From Mycobacteroides chelonae CCUG 47445 (GTDB taxonomy: Bacteria; Actinomycetota; Actinomycetes; Mycobacteriales; Mycobacteriaceae): a DNA stretch of 64,000 bases. Location of the stretch: NCBI RefSeq assembly GCF_001632805.1, contig NZ_CP007220.1, positions 1,984,001 to 2,048,000 of the forward strand. Direction: 5' to 3'. The notes beneath the pieces were generated by a model. That model made no database searches and was not told where the DNA came from. It was given only the letters and a program-made list of their open reading frames with translations. Below are positions 21,767 to 31,641 of this stretch, one piece after another. A program made the translations under genes and the position numbers. Each line of letters starts with the position of its first letter. Position 1 is the stretch's first letter.

Positions 21767-22497
21767 TGTCAGCGGGTCGATTGGCCAAGCCACTGGAGGC
21801 ACTTGCCGGTCCGGTGCGTCGATCCTCTCCGGAGGCCATCGACCGGATGCTTATCGGGCTGTGCGCCGTCATCTGGCTGGCGTTCGTCGGGATGCTGGTC
21901 GGCGCCATCGTCGTGATGACCGGGCTGGGGGAGGGGACCGAGTCGTCGGGCTCCTCTAGATCTTCCTGGGGGATCTACATCGTTATCGGGGTGTCGCTGG
22001 CCGTCATCATCGGCGCCGTGCCGCTGCTACTGCGCGCCCGTAAGACGGCCGCTCAGCGCACGACGCGGGGCCCGTCAAAAGCCGCACCTAAATCCAAGGG
22101 TGCCAATGCTTCCGGGGCTGGCAGTGAGCCATCGGGTCCGCCTCCCACGGAAGCCTCGACCGAGAAGCTCAAGACATTCGGCGGACTCGCGGACCACACG
22201 AGCCATGTCCCGAAGGATTACAGCGGGCCCGGGTCACCGGCCTATCGGGCTGCCGCCGAGGCGGCATCGAAATCGGTGGTGGTCGATCGGCTGTGGCTAC
22301 GCGCCACCGTAGGGATCGCCGGTGCGATCGGTCTGGCGCTGCTGGCGGTGGTCACAGGTGCTTATCTGCTGGCAGTGGACAGTGATACCGCTGCCATCGT
22401 CGCGTTCGTGTTCGGCGGGGTGATCACCTGCGCGATGGGCGCGATTCCGTGGGTGACCCTCAAGAAGCTGCGTGAGCTCGGTGCGTCGGGGTCTTAA
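21766..22497 (+). CDS. Rv2197c-like conserved transmembrane protein
   Basis: 243 aa with four hydrophobic segments: two near the N-terminus (about residues 30-55 and 70-92) and two near the C-terminus, separated by a Lys/Pro/Ser-rich loop of about 90 residues. The ATG overlaps the mmpS3 stop (21766), showing translational coupling. Homologue of Rv2197c; function unknown. Its stop interlocks with that of the convergent PPOX gene (TTAA, 22494-22497). Confidence 0.85.
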   Translation: MSAGRLAKPLEALAGPVRRSSPEAIDRMLIGLCAVIWLAFVGMLVGAIVVMTGLGEGTESSGSSRSSWGIYIVIGVSLAVIIGAVPLLLRARKTAAQRTTRGPSKAAPKSKGANASGAGSEPSGPPPTEASTEKLKTFGGLADHTSHVPKDYSGPGSPAYRAAAEAASKSVVVDRLWLRATVGIAGAIGLALLAVVTGAYLLAVDSDTAAIVAFVFGGVITCAMGAIPWVTLKKLRELGASGS

Positions 22498-22931
22498 TCT
22501 GCGATTCCTGCGCGGGCAACGACTTTCGTGATGGTGGCGCGCACCAGCGATTCCTCCGGAACCGCGTTACGACGGCCAAAATCCTCGGCCAGCTCGGCTC
22601 CCATGTAGCGTCCACCGATCCTGGTCGCCCATTCGCGCATCTCATCGAGATCACTGGTCAGCCGCGCCTCCGCGGAAAACTGGACGTAGGAGTAGGGCGG
22701 GCGCTGGTCGTCGACGGCCAGTGAGATGCGCGGATCACGTCGAATGGCCTTGCCCTTCAACGTTTCCGTGCCCGTCGTGAAGATCAGCTCATCGCCGCCG
22801 GATCCCTCATGGAGCAGAAACCAGACCGGTGTCACGATGGGTGCACCGTTGGCCCGCACCAGCCCCAGCATCCCGGTGCGGGTGCCCTCGGTAGCGAAGG
22901 CCCACCATTGCTCGCGAGTCATCTCGTGCAT
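22494..22931 (-). CDS. PPOX-class (split beta-barrel) flavin/F420-binding protein
   Basis: 145 aa from the ATG at 22931 (MHEMTREQWWAFA). Features of the pyridoxamine-5-phosphate-oxidase-like fold include a GTRTGMLGLVRANGAPIVTPVWF strand pair, the RRDPRISLAVDDQRPPYSYVQ block and IGGRYMG, close to the PPOX F420-dependent family of mycobacteria. Substrate unknown. The start is supported by TACCCT 6 nt upstream; an upstream in-frame ATG would read through that box. It interrupts the respiratory-chain genes and looks independent. Confidence 0.82.
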   Translation of the reverse strand: MHEMTREQWWAFATEGTRTGMLGLVRANGAPIVTPVWFLLHEGSGGDELIFTTGTETLKGKAIRRDPRISLAVDDQRPPYSYVQFSAEARLTSDLDEMREWATRIGGRYMGAELAEDFGRRNAVPEESLVRATITKVVARAGIAD

Positions 22932-22937
22932 ACGGCC

Positions 22938-22943
22938 AGGGTA
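22938..22943 (-). promoter_or_regulatory. -10 box for the PPOX gene (leaderless)
   Basis: TACCCT on the minus strand, 6 nt before the ATG at 22931; supports the 145-aa start. Confidence 0.5.
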
Positions 22944-22998
22944 AAGCAGTTGGGCCCGGCACACTTTCGTATGCGGGGCCCAACTGTCGAACTGACTT

Positions 22999-24651
22999 CT
23001 AGTGGCCGTGACCGTTTGTTGCCGGCTCGCCGTCCTGGTACTCCTTCAGAGCGAGCAGCGACTTGTGGTGCGCCTCGTGTTCGGCTTCCACCAGTGCGGC
23101 TTGTTCGTCGGCGGGGTCGGCGAACAGGAACGAGCCGGTGCCGGGTGCGCCGGCCGATCCGAGCTTGTTCATGCGCTGTGGCACTGCGGCGCCCTGGTAT
23201 TCCAGGGGGATGGCGTGGCCGTGCTCGTCGACACCGGCCAGTGGCTGGTGCAGCTCGATGTATTCACCGTGCGGCAGTCGCTTGATGATGCCGGTCTCGA
23301 TGCCGTGTTCGAGTACTGCGCGGTCGCTGCGTTGCAGGCCGATGGCCCAGCGGTAGGCCAGGTAGTACACGACGATCGGCAAGATGACCATGCCGATACG
23401 GCCGATCCACGTCGTCGCGTTCAGCGAGATATGGAACTTCAACGCGATGATGTCGTTCATCGCGGCCAGTGTCAGGATCATGTAGAACGAGATCGCCGCC
23501 GCGCCGATGGCGGTGCGGACCGGAGCGTCACGCGGACGCTGCAGCAGGTTGTGATGCGCATCGTCGCCGGTCAGCTTCTTCTCGATGAATGGGTACATGG
23601 TCAGCAGACCGAACACCACACCCATGATGATCGCCACCGCGAACACCGCGGGCACGGTGTGCCCGAAGATGTACAGCTCCCATGCGGGCCACAGACGGGC
23701 CAGGCCCTCTGTCCATTGCATGTAGAAGTCGGGCTGGCTGCCCGCCGACACCTGCGAGGGCTTGTAGGGGCCCAGCAACCAGATGGGGTTGATCTGCAGC
23801 AGGCCACTCATCAGCGCCAGGATGGCGGTGGTGAAAGCGAAGAACGCTCCACCCTTGAGCGCGAACACCGGCAGGATGCGCACGCCGACGACATTGGTTT
23901 CCTTGGCGCCCGGCCCGGGGAACTGCGTGTGCTTCTGGTACCACACCAGCGCCAGGTGAACGGCGATGAGCGCCAGGATGATCGCGGGGATCAACAGGAT
24001 GTGCAGCGCGTACATGCGCGGGATCCAGATGTTGCCGGGGAAGTCGCCGCCGAACAGCGCCCAGTGCATCCAGGTGCCGACGACCGGGATGCCCAAGGTG
24101 ATCGAGGACATCGCGGCGCGCAGGCCGATACCGGAGAGCAGGTCGTCGGGCAGCGAGTAACCGAAGTAGCCCTCGAACATCGCCAGAATCAGCAGCAGCG
24201 AGCCGATGACCCAGTTGGCCTCGCGGGGGCGGCGGAATGCGCCGGTGAAGAAGATGCGGGCCAGGTGCACCATGATCGAGGCCGCGAACATCAGCGCCGC
24301 CCAGTGGTGGATCTGTCGCACGAAGAGGCCGCCGCGCACCTCGAAGCTGATGTTCAGCGCGGTCTCGTACGCCTTGGACATCTGCACACCGCGTAGCGGC
24401 TGGTAGACGCCGTTGTAGGTGACCTCGGCCATCGACGGGTCGAAGAACAGGGTCAGATACACGCCCGAGAGCAGCAGGATGATGAAGCTGTAGAGCGCGA
24501 TCTCACCGAGCATGAACGACCAGTGCGTGGGGAAGACCTTGTTGATCTGCCGCTTCATTCCGGCGGCGAGGTGATACCGAGAGTCCATCGCCTCGCCCTG
24601 GGCGGCGGCGATCTTGCCTAGACGTGACGGCTTTTGGGCTGTGTCACTCAT
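22999..24651 (-). CDS. qcrB: Cytochrome bc1 complex cytochrome b (QcrB)
   Basis: 550 aa diheme cytochrome b of the menaquinol:cytochrome c reductase, the target of imidazopyridine (Q203-type) inhibitors. Eight or more transmembrane helices are visible; heme-ligand histidines lie in the helices carrying [11 protein letters not shown] and [12 protein letters not shown]. The C-terminal 120 residues are a soluble extension found in actinobacteria. The start overlaps the end of qcrA by 4 nt. Last gene of ctaE-qcrC-qcrA-qcrB. Confidence 0.97.
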   Translation of the reverse strand: MSDTAQKPSRLGKIAAAQGEAMDSRYHLAAGMKRQINKVFPTHWSFMLGEIALYSFIILLLSGVYLTLFFDPSMAEVTYNGVYQPLRGVQMSKAYETALNISFEVRGGLFVRQIHHWAALMFAASIMVHLARIFFTGAFRRPREANWVIGSLLLILAMFEGYFGYSLPDDLLSGIGLRAAMSSITLGIPVVGTWMHWALFGGDFPGNIWIPRMYALHILLIPAIILALIAVHLALVWYQKHTQFPGPGAKETNVVGVRILPVFALKGGAFFAFTTAILALMSGLLQINPIWLLGPYKPSQVSAGSQPDFYMQWTEGLARLWPAWELYIFGHTVPAVFAVAIIMGVVFGLLTMYPFIEKKLTGDDAHHNLLQRPRDAPVRTAIGAAAISFYMILTLAAMNDIIALKFHISLNATTWIGRIGMVILPIVVYYLAYRWAIGLQRSDRAVLEHGIETGIIKRLPHGEYIELHQPLAGVDEHGHAIPLEYQGAAVPQRMNKLGSAGAPGTGSFLFADPADEQAALVEAEHEAHHKSLLALKEYQDGEPATNGHGH

Positions 24652-25817
24652 GATTTGCGCTCCCAGAATGCGGGTCCGACGGGTTCAACGAAGTCGCCAT
24701 TGGCGACGAGGTATCCGTCCTTGTCGACGGTGATCGGCAGCTGTGCCAGCGCACGGGCGGCCGGCCCGAAGATGGGCTTGGCGAAGTGCAGTGCGTCGAA
24801 CTGCGACTGGTGGCACGGGCACAGGATGCGGTAGGTCTGCTGCTCGAAAAGTGATGTGGGGCAACCCAGGTGCGAGCAGATCTTGGTGTACGCGAACAGG
24901 TCGCCGTAGTTGAAGCTTTCCTGTCCCTTGCGCTTGATCACCTTGCCCATATCGCTGGGCCGCACCCGGATGATCATCACCGGGTTACGCACGCCCATGG
25001 CGATATGCGACAGCTTCTCGTGCGATTCGACGGTGGTGCCGTCGCCATCGGACTCGCGCCACGGGAACACGGTCTCCATGCCACCGGCGTCGATGTCCTC
25101 GGGACGGATCTTCAGCAGGATTTGGGAGCTGCTGCCGACGGCCCGGCCCAGGTAGATGGTTTCGCCCTTGTACCGCGGGGTCCAGCCGCTGGTGAGCAGC
25201 ACCGGCTGCTTGCCGTTGGCGGTGGGGACCACGGGGGCCCAGGGGTTCTTGATCAAGCCACCGATGAAGGCGACCGCGGTACCGGCTCCCATGGCGCCGA
25301 CGCCGAACCCGAGGGCCCGGATCACCATCTTGCGGCGGGGGAGTGTCGAGGTCTCCAGGGTGTCCTGCAGCTGCGCGACGATGGTCTTGCGGTCTACCTC
25401 GGACGAGCCCGGGCCGTCGTGGCGGTCCTGGATCGAGATCTCCTGGGGGACAAACTTCTTGGTGTAGAGCACCGCGCCGATACCCAGCGAGAGCACCGAC
25501 AGGCCCAGGGTCAGGCCGTACAGCGGCGTCGCCAGGTTGTACATGGCGTTGCCCGGGTCCCCGAACGGCTTGTACTCCCAGGGCCAGAACAGGAACACCC
25601 CGAGCAGGGCCAGACCGAACACGCCACCGAGCGCGAACCACAGGGCGACAAGACGCTCGGCGCGCTTCTCGGCCTTGGTGCCCTCGACGGGCCAACGTGG
25701 TTCGCGGTAGACGATCTCGACACCGTCGAGGTTGGTGCCCAGCTTGACCAGCTCATCGCGGCTCATGGCCGCGAGCTGCTCGTCGGAGGGAATCTCTACT
25801 TTGGGATCGCCACTCAC
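24648..25817 (-). CDS. qcrA: Cytochrome bc1 complex Rieske iron-sulfur subunit (QcrA)
   Basis: 389 aa from the GTG at 25817 ([14 protein letters not shown]), which forms a GTGA overlap with the qcrC stop. It has three transmembrane helices (actinobacterial type; canonical Rieske proteins have one) and a C-terminal Rieske domain with CSHLGC and CPCHQSQFD giving the two Cys and two His cluster ligands. Part of the bc1-aa3 supercomplex. Confidence 0.96.
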   Translation of the reverse strand: MSGDPKVEIPSDEQLAAMSRDELVKLGTNLDGVEIVYREPRWPVEGTKAEKRAERLVALWFALGGVFGLALLGVFLFWPWEYKPFGDPGNAMYNLATPLYGLTLGLSVLSLGIGAVLYTKKFVPQEISIQDRHDGPGSSEVDRKTIVAQLQDTLETSTLPRRKMVIRALGFGVGAMGAGTAVAFIGGLIKNPWAPVVPTANGKQPVLLTSGWTPRYKGETIYLGRAVGSSSQILLKIRPEDIDAGGMETVFPWRESDGDGTTVESHEKLSHIAMGVRNPVMIIRVRPSDMGKVIKRKGQESFNYGDLFAYTKICSHLGCPTSLFEQQTYRILCPCHQSQFDALHFAKPIFGPAARALAQLPITVDKDGYLVANGDFVEPVGPAFWERKS

Positions 25818-26686
25818 GCGCGCGCTCCAATCCACAGTGCCGCGGCAATGGCGGCGACGATGCCGATGATCCAAATGGCCATGCCCTCAGAAGCCGGGCC
25901 GAAGCCGCCCAGGCCGTAACCACCCGGGTCGGGGGTCTCGCTCGACGCCTTGACGTAGGCGACGATGTCCCTCTTCTCCTCGGGGGTCAGCTGACGGTCG
26001 GAGAACTTGGGCATGTTCTGTGGGCCGGTCAGCATGGCGGTGTAGATCTGCTGCTCATTGGCCGGGTCGAGCTCGGGGGCGAACTTGCCCGACGAGAGGG
26101 CGCCGCCGCGTCCGGTGAAGTTGTGGCAGGACGCGCAGTTCAACCGGAACAGATCGCCACCGCGGGCGATGTTGTTGCCGCGCAGCGACTCCTGAGCAAT
26201 GGCGCCATCGCCGTCACGGATGACCTGGGGTCCGCCGCCATTGGCCTGGATGTAGGCGCCGAGGGCATCGGTCTGCTCCTCGTCGAAGATCGGGTCCTTG
26301 CGCTGGGCCTGGGCCTCGTTGCGCATCGCCGGCATACGGCCGGTGGACACCTGGAAATAGACGGCCGCGTCACCCACGCCGATGAGGCTGGGGCCGCGGT
26401 CGGGCACACCCTGCAGGTTGGCGCCGTGACAGGTGATGCACGAGGTTTCGTACAGCTGCTTACCGGTGCGCAGCAGCGCCGACTTGTCTTCGTCGGCCAC
26501 CGCGACCTGCGGGGTGGGCGTGAAGGTAGAGGCCAAGCCACCGGCAACCACCAGCGCGATCAACAGCAGCAAACCTGCTGAGATGCGACGGCGGAACTTG
26601 CGGCGCGCACGATTCTTGGCGGCTGTGTTGTTTACGGGCTCCACGCTCAACTGTGGGGCTCCCTTCACCGGGTTGGGCTTCGTCAT
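25814..26686 (-). CDS. qcrC: Cytochrome bc1 complex diheme cytochrome c (QcrC)
   Basis: 290 aa from the ATG at 26686 (MTKPNPVKG, as in homologues; an in-frame TTG at 26704 would overlap ctaE). An N-terminal membrane anchor (about residues 28-50) is followed by two cytochrome c domains with CITCH and CASCH heme motifs and a C-terminal transmembrane helix. Diheme QcrC replaces soluble cytochrome c and passes electrons straight to CtaC. Confidence 0.95.
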   Translation of the reverse strand: MTKPNPVKGAPQLSVEPVNNTAAKNRARRKFRRRISAGLLLLIALVVAGGLASTFTPTPQVAVADEDKSALLRTGKQLYETSCITCHGANLQGVPDRGPSLIGVGDAAVYFQVSTGRMPAMRNEAQAQRKDPIFDEEQTDALGAYIQANGGGPQVIRDGDGAIAQESLRGNNIARGGDLFRLNCASCHNFTGRGGALSSGKFAPELDPANEQQIYTAMLTGPQNMPKFSDRQLTPEEKRDIVAYVKASSETPDPGGYGLGGFGPASEGMAIWIIGIVAAIAAALWIGARA

Positions 26687-26693
26687 GGGGCTG

Positions 26694-27314
26694 TCAGCGG
26701 ACAAAGTAGATGGTGGCGAACAATGCGACCCACACGATGTCGACGAAGTGCCAGTAGTAGGACACGACGATCGCGGAGGTGGCCTGGGCCGGAGTGAACT
26801 TACTCATCCGGGTGCGAATCAGGAGGTAGACGAAAGCGACCAGGCCGCCGATGACGTGCAGACCGTGGAAGCCGGTGGCCAGGTAGAAGGTTGAGCCATA
26901 GGCGCTACTCGCGATGGTGGTGCCCTCGTGCACGAGGTTCATGTACTCGTAGCCCTGTCCGAGGACGAAGAACGTGCCCATGATGAGAGTGATGACGTAC
27001 CAGCGGCGCAGCCCGAAAACATCGCCGCGCTCTGCAGCGAACACACCCATCTGACAGGTGAAGGACGAGGCGACCAGCACAGCGGTCACGGGGATGGCAA
27101 GACCCAGGTTCAGCTCGGTGGGCTCCGGCGGCCAGTTGCCACCGGACTGCGCCCGAGCGGTGAAGTAGAACGCAAAGAGTCCAGCAAAGAACATCAACTC
27201 ACTGGAAAGCCACACAATGGTGCCAACACTCACCATATTGGGCCGGTTCAGTGAATGAACCCGCTGGGTAATGGCGGTTCCCGCCGGCGATCCTGGGGCT
27301 GCTGCGGTCGTCAC
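26694..27314 (-). CDS. ctaE: Cytochrome c oxidase subunit III (CtaE)
   Basis: 206 aa with five predicted transmembrane helices; [18 protein letters not shown] and [12 protein letters not shown] are typical of subunit III. The GTG at 27314 ([13 protein letters not shown]) was chosen because CATACT lies 6 nt upstream; the longer open frame lacks similarity. It heads the minus-strand operon ctaE-qcrC-qcrA-qcrB. Confidence 0.95.
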   Translation of the reverse strand: MTTAAAPGSPAGTAITQRVHSLNRPNMVSVGTIVWLSSELMFFAGLFAFYFTARAQSGGNWPPEPTELNLGLAIPVTAVLVASSFTCQMGVFAAERGDVFGLRRWYVITLIMGTFFVLGQGYEYMNLVHEGTTIASSAYGSTFYLATGFHGLHVIGGLVAFVYLLIRTRMSKFTPAQATSAIVVSYYWHFVDIVWVALFATIYFVR

Positions 27315-27320
27315 GTCGTA

Positions 27321-27326
27321 AGTATG
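27321..27326 (-). promoter_or_regulatory. -10 box for the ctaE-qcrCAB operon (leaderless)
   Basis: CATACT on the minus strand, 6 nt before the GTG at 27314. Same hexamer as proposed for asnB. No Shine-Dalgarno is present. Confidence 0.45.
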
Positions 27327-27504
27327 ACGCTTTGTAGTTGTCGAGAGCCACCCGGGTCCGACATTGATTTGTGACCGACTCCCGACAACGCGTGTGGCCT
27401 CTGATGAGAGCGGCACCGGTGACCTGCGTCCGGCGTGTCGCGGCCCGCCTGGGAGGCATTTAGTCCTTTGTTGTCCGGGTTGTCTCCATGGGACCATTTG
27501 CGGC

Positions 27505-28575
27505 GTGCTGGAACATTCCTGGCCCCAGGTATTGGGCGAGCTGACCAACCGTCGTGACCTGTCCGCGGGTCAGGCGGCCTGGGCCATGGACCAGATCATG
27601 ACCGGCGCGGCCACCCCCGCTCAGATCGCGGCCTTCGGGGTGTCGATGCGGATGAAGCGCCCGACCTCCGATGAGGTCGGTGAGCTGGCCGACACCATGC
27701 TGTCGCACGCGATCGAATTTCCGTCGGGCGGGCAGGACGGCCGGATCGGCGCGAACGCCGTGGACATCGTCGGCACCGGGGGTGACGGCGCGAACACGGT
27801 GAACCTGTCCACCATGGCGTCCATCGTGGTGGCGGCGTGCGGAGTGCCGGTGGTCAAGCACGGCAACCGGGCCGCGTCCTCATTGGCTGGTGGTGCCGAC
27901 ACGCTGGAGACGCTGGGTGTACGTATCGATCTGGGGCCCGAAGCGGTGATGCGCAGCGTCGCCGAGGTGGGAATCGGCTTCTGCTTCGCGCCGCACTTTC
28001 ATCCGTCCTACAGGTACGCCTCCGTGGTGCGCCGCGAGATCGGTGTACCCACGGTCTTCAATTTGCTTGGCCCGCTGACCAACCCGGCCCGTCCGCGGGC
28101 GGGCCTGATCGGCTGCGCGTTCGCCGATCTGGCGGAGGTGACGGCGGGTGTCTTCGCCGGACGCGGATCCAGCGTGCTGGTGGTGCACGGTGACGACGGG
28201 CTCGACGAGCTGACCACCACCACGACCAGCACCATCTGGCGGGTTCAGGCGGGCACCGTCGACACGCTGCGGTTCGATCCGGCGGCGTTCGGTTTCGCGC
28301 GCGCCCGGCTCGAGGAGCTCGTCGGCGGCGATCCGGAGTTCAATGCCGCGGAGGTACGGGCGGTGCTTGGTGGTCGCACCGGTGCCGTCCGGGATGCGGT
28401 GATACTCAACGCCGCGGGCGCCATGGTTGCCCACGCCGGGCTGGCCAGCGACGCCCAATGGGTGCCTGCCTGGGAGGACGCGCTGACCCGGGTGTCCACC
28501 GCGATCGACTCCGGCGCAGCGGCGGCGCTGCTGGACAAGTGGATCGTCGTCAGCCAACGGCTCGGGGCGCAATAG
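27505..28575 (+). CDS. trpD: Anthranilate phosphoribosyltransferase TrpD
   Basis: 356 aa; second committed step of tryptophan synthesis. The PRPP loop [14 protein letters not shown] and [18 protein letters not shown] are complete. The GTG at 27505 ([18 protein letters not shown]) is chosen by homology; the upstream part of the frame is noncoding. Not clustered with other trp genes. It overlaps the convergent exonuclease/GIY-YIG gene by 26 nt. Confidence 0.94.
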   Translation: MLEHSWPQVLGELTNRRDLSAGQAAWAMDQIMTGAATPAQIAAFGVSMRMKRPTSDEVGELADTMLSHAIEFPSGGQDGRIGANAVDIVGTGGDGANTVNLSTMASIVVAACGVPVVKHGNRAASSLAGGADTLETLGVRIDLGPEAVMRSVAEVGIGFCFAPHFHPSYRYASVVRREIGVPTVFNLLGPLTNPARPRAGLIGCAFADLAEVTAGVFAGRGSSVLVVHGDDGLDELTTTTTSTIWRVQAGTVDTLRFDPAAFGFARARLEELVGGDPEFNAAEVRAVLGGRTGAVRDAVILNAAGAMVAHAGLASDAQWVPAWEDALTRVSTAIDSGAAAALLDKWIVVSQRLGAQ

Positions 28576-30358
28576 CACGCCCGGGCCTGATCAGCTCGGC
28601 CATGCCCCAGTCGTCGCGGAGGACGGCGCTGGCCATGCGCGCGCTGCGTGCGGTCAACGCCCAATCTCGCAGGGGCCCCGAACATCCCGTCGGCTCGGCA
28701 TAACCGTCGGTCGAGGACACGATGCGTACCCCGGGCTCGGCCAACCAACGGGTGATCAGTCCGGTCTCCTCGGGTGCTGCCCCGCCGAACGGTTCGGCAG
28801 ACGGCAGCACCACCTGGGCCGACGCGGACGCGGCCGCCACCACCGGCATCGGGGGGACACTGCGTCGCGCGACCGCGGCACCGGCCAGCTGACCGTGTCG
28901 CATCACCGCGATCTGCCATCCGCCGTCACCGTCGGGACGCGCGGCGATCAGCTCTTCGATGCGCGCGAGGGCCTGCAGACGGTGCTGGCGGGCCAGTGCC
29001 TCGATGAGGGCGGCCGTCGCATCGCGTTGCCGCGCGGCGCTTTCGTAGCGGCGCAGCCCACCGAGTTCGGCAACCCGGTCGCACATGGTGTGCAGCGGTT
29101 GTCCCTCAACGCCGTCGAGGACCGCCTGCGCGGTCATGAGGGCGTCTCCATATTCGGCGGCGTCCACGCCGGTGGGGCCTGGGCACGGGGAGGCGGTGTC
29201 GTGTGGGTAGGACTGGCCGTTGCAGGCGGGACCGTGTCGCCCCGTGGCCCCGATACGCGCGGCACACGTACGGACGCCGGTGAACCGGGCCAGCGCCAGG
29301 GCGGCGGCCGTGGCGTCACCCCGGGCCCGAAACGGGCCCAGCATCCGGCGCCCGTTCGTGGTCCGGACCACGGCGAAACGGGGGAATGGTTCCTCGGTGA
29401 GCACCACCCACCACCAGCGATGCGGGAATCGCGACTTCCTGTTGTACGGCGGTGCGTGGGCACCCAGCAGTCGCAGCTCGCGAACCGCGGCCTCCAGCGG
29501 GTGCGCACACGTCACGTGGTCCACCGAGGTGGCGATGGTGACCATCTCGCGCATCCGGCCACGCGGGTCCGCGCCGGTGAAGTACTGCTGCACCCGTCGG
29601 CGCAGGTTGACCGCGGTGCCCACGTACAGCACCTCGCCGGACGGCCCGCGAAACAGGTAAACGCCTGGGGCGTAAGGCATTCCATCGGCAAGTGAACGTT
29701 TGCCCCGCAAGGCGTTGGGCACTTGGGTGCGGTACCGGTGCAGCTCTGCCATGGTGTCGACGCCCTGGTTGCCCACCCGGCCGATCAAGGCATGCAGCAC
29801 GTCGACGGTGGCCCGGGCGTCATCCAGGGCCCGGTGATTGGGGGTGGTCGATGCGCCGAGCAGCTGAGCCAGCGCGCCCAGGCTGACCCGTGGTGCCTCG
29901 TCGCGGGTCAGCACCCGGCGGGCCAGCCGGACCGTGCACAGCACCGTGGGCTGTGGCCAGTCGATCCCACACTGCCGCGCCGCCGCCTTGAGGAAACCGA
30001 TATCGAAGCCGGCGTTATGGGCGACAAGTACTGCTCCGCGGGCGAATTCGAGAAACGTCGGCAGCACCTGTTCGATAGGCGGAGCGTCCACCAGCATCGC
30101 TGAGGTGATGCCGGTGAGGCGGACGATCTGTGGCGGCAGCGATCGCTTCGGGTCGACTAGCGTGGCCAGTTCTCCGAGCACCTCGCCACCACGCACCTTG
30201 ACCGCGCCGATCTCGGTGATTGCGTCGTTTTCCGCGCTTCCGCCGGTCGTCTCCAGGTCCACCACCACGAAGGTGGTGTCACGCAGTGCTTGTACCGACG
30301 GGGCTTGCGCCGACGACCCCGGCGAGGAGTGCACCTCGTCGAAGGTCAGCTGCGTCAT
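28550..30358 (-). CDS. DEDDh exonuclease fused to a UvrC-type GIY-YIG endonuclease domain
   Basis: 602 aa. Residues about 28-190 form a DnaQ-like 3'-5' exonuclease: D34/E36 in [20 protein letters not shown], and HRALDDARA with the catalytic His. Residues about 225-310 form a GIY-YIG nuclease (PGVYLFRG then [18 protein letters not shown]) as in UvrC and Cho, followed by a UvrC-like region. Rv2191 of M. tuberculosis has the same fusion. A role in DNA repair or processing is likely; the substrate is unproven. The ATG at 30358 has a -10 six nt upstream. Confidence 0.9.
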   Translation of the reverse strand: MTQLTFDEVHSSPGSSAQAPSVQALRDTTFVVVDLETTGGSAENDAITEIGAVKVRGGEVLGELATLVDPKRSLPPQIVRLTGITSAMLVDAPPIEQVLPTFLEFARGAVLVAHNAGFDIGFLKAAARQCGIDWPQPTVLCTVRLARRVLTRDEAPRVSLGALAQLLGASTTPNHRALDDARATVDVLHALIGRVGNQGVDTMAELHRYRTQVPNALRGKRSLADGMPYAPGVYLFRGPSGEVLYVGTAVNLRRRVQQYFTGADPRGRMREMVTIATSVDHVTCAHPLEAAVRELRLLGAHAPPYNRKSRFPHRWWWVVLTEEPFPRFAVVRTTNGRRMLGPFRARGDATAAALALARFTGVRTCAARIGATGRHGPACNGQSYPHDTASPCPGPTGVDAAEYGDALMTAQAVLDGVEGQPLHTMCDRVAELGGLRRYESAARQRDATAALIEALARQHRLQALARIEELIAARPDGDGGWQIAVMRHGQLAGAAVARRSVPPMPVVAAASASAQVVLPSAEPFGGAAPEETGLITRWLAEPGVRIVSSTDGYAEPTGCSGPLRDWALTARSARMASAVLRDDWGMAELIRPGRAIAPRAVG

Positions 30359-30364
30359 GACCTG

Positions 30365-30370
30365 ACCGTA
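30365..30370 (-). promoter_or_regulatory. -10 box for the exonuclease/GIY-YIG gene (leaderless)
   Basis: TACGGT on the minus strand, 6 nt before the ATG at 30358. Confidence 0.5.
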
Positions 30371-30394
30371 TGACCCGGGACCGACATATCGGGG

Positions 30395-31147
30395 TCACGC
30401 CACGGGGGTACAGATCAATGCGAGCGCGTCGTTGGTGGTGTCGACGCCACGGTCGCCGATCTTCTCCTCGAGCCGGGACCGCAACACGCTGCGCGCGGCG
30501 GCATCGAGTGTGAGGTGATTGGAGTAGGTGAAGACCATGTCCAGGTACGCCTGTGTGGAGAAGTGCGGGCGGTCCAGGAAGTGGGAGTGGCGCACGTGGT
30601 AGCCGGATTTCTCGATGGTCGCCGAGACGGTGTCCTCGGTGTTGATGGAGGGGCGCTTGGTGGTGTCCATGAAATCGGCGTAGACGGTGTCCAGGTCCTG
30701 CTGAGTCGGTGAGGTTGGCACGATGCGGTTCCACACCAGTGCGAGGCGGCCTCCCGGACGAAGCACGGTCAACACCTTCCGCAGCGCCGCGGTGGGCTCA
30801 ACCCAGTGGAAGGACTGCGCGAAGAGCACGAGATCGAACGTCCGGCCGGTCGGCTGCCAGTCCTCGAATGTGGCCACCTCGACGTCGATGCCCTTGGCGG
30901 CCGCGATCTGTGCCATGCGTGCGTCCGGTTCAACGGCCAGCACCTCGGCGCCGGCCGCGGCCAGTTGTGCTGCCGCAATCCCGGTACCCGCTCCCACGTC
31001 GAGGGCGCGCGTATGGCCGCCGGACACAAGTGCGTCGATCAGAGGTTGCGGGTACCGGGGGCGGTGACGGTCGTAGGCATCGGCGGAGCTCCCAAACGAT
31101 TCGGCCCGGCGGCGGTCGGTATGCGCTGGTTGCGACTGTTCCGTCAT
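30395..31147 (-). CDS. SAM-dependent methyltransferase (class I)
   Basis: 250 aa from the ATG at 31147 (MTEQSQPAHTDRR). Motif I is ALDVGAGTGIAAAQLAAAG, the acidic motif II is VLAVEPD, and the post-motifs FDLVLFAQSFHWV and LRPGGRLALVWN fit methyltransferase type 11. The HWV motif is frequent in trans-aconitate-like and small-molecule enzymes; substrate unknown. The longer frame from 31174 was rejected because CACCCT lies 6 nt before 31147. Its neighbour on the other side points away, so it is likely monocistronic. Confidence 0.85.
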   Translation of the reverse strand: MTEQSQPAHTDRRRAESFGSSADAYDRHRPRYPQPLIDALVSGGHTRALDVGAGTGIAAAQLAAAGAEVLAVEPDARMAQIAAAKGIDVEVATFEDWQPTGRTFDLVLFAQSFHWVEPTAALRKVLTVLRPGGRLALVWNRIVPTSPTQQDLDTVYADFMDTTKRPSINTEDTVSATIEKSGYHVRHSHFLDRPHFSTQAYLDMVFTYSNHLTLDAAARSVLRSRLEEKIGDRGVDTTNDALALICTPVA

Positions 31148-31153
31148 ACCGCA

Positions 31154-31159
31154 AGGGTG
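31154..31159 (-). promoter_or_regulatory. Weak -10 box for the methyltransferase gene
   Basis: CACCCT on the minus strand, 6 nt before the ATG at 31147. The first base departs from TANNNT. Confidence 0.3.
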
Positions 31160-31239
31160 CCAGGCAACGCTCACTTGTCGGTGGGCGCAGTTACCGTCCG
31201 CCTGAACCCGAAAGAACGACTGATGGGAAAGGAGGAGCC

Positions 31240-31461
31240 ATGCTTATCGATTGCGACGATTGCGCGATGCGCGGCCCGGGATGCGGTGACTGCGTGGTCA
31301 GCGTGCTGTTGGGGGTGCCCCAGACGCTCGCCGACGACGAACGTGCGGCGCTGGCTGTCCTGGCCGAAGCCGGGATGGCGCCCAGGCTGCGTCTGGTGCC
31401 GATTCAGCGCACATACGACACGCCTGATTCGGCGAAGACGCCCGATGCCGGAGTCGCATAG
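31240..31461 (+). CDS. Small four-cysteine protein (putative metal knuckle)
   Basis: 73 aa starting MLIDCDDCAMRGPGCGDCVV. Cysteines C5, C8, C15 and C18 form CxxC-x6-CxxC, a spacing that suits zinc or an iron-sulfur centre. A helical stretch (TLADDERAALAVLAEAGMAPRLRLVP) follows, then a flexible tail. The start is decided by a very strong ribosome site, GGAAAGGAGG, 4-5 nt upstream. I know of no characterised homologue. It lies 180 nt before an NlpC/P60 hydrolase gene in the same direction. Confidence 0.78.
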   Translation: MLIDCDDCAMRGPGCGDCVVSVLLGVPQTLADDERAALAVLAEAGMAPRLRLVPIQRTYDTPDSAKTPDAGVA

Positions 31462-31641
31462 GGCACACTCGAAATAGGTGCTTGATGGCCCACCCCGGGA
31501 ACGGGGAGGAGAACCGACACTTACGCGACACTGACGTCGTTTCCCACTGCGGTGGACAACGTCGATGCCATTTCGTAACCTATCTGAGACCTATCGGCGC
31601 CGTAGTTCGCGGCGATTAAATTGCAGTAAAGGGATGTTGTC
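31462..31641. other. 180-nt gap upstream of the NlpC/P60 gene
   Basis: Contains a candidate -10 TAACCT (31576-31581) about 60 nt before the TTG start at 31642. An AAGGGATG ribosome site lies just upstream of the start. I looked for a c-di-AMP (ydaO-type) riboswitch, common before such genes in actinobacteria, and could not recognise its conserved blocks. Confidence 0.35.

Noticed and set aside
23002-24396. A 464-codon plus-strand frame opposite qcrB.
   Set aside because: Antisense of a conserved cytochrome b; the composition (Gln/His/Asp/Arg) is typical of a GC-rich shadow frame.
31462-31641. Possible c-di-AMP (ydaO-type) riboswitch before the NlpC/P60 gene.
   Set aside because: The gap is long enough and the gene type fits, but I could not find the conserved blocks or pairing by eye. 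A covariance-model search would decide.
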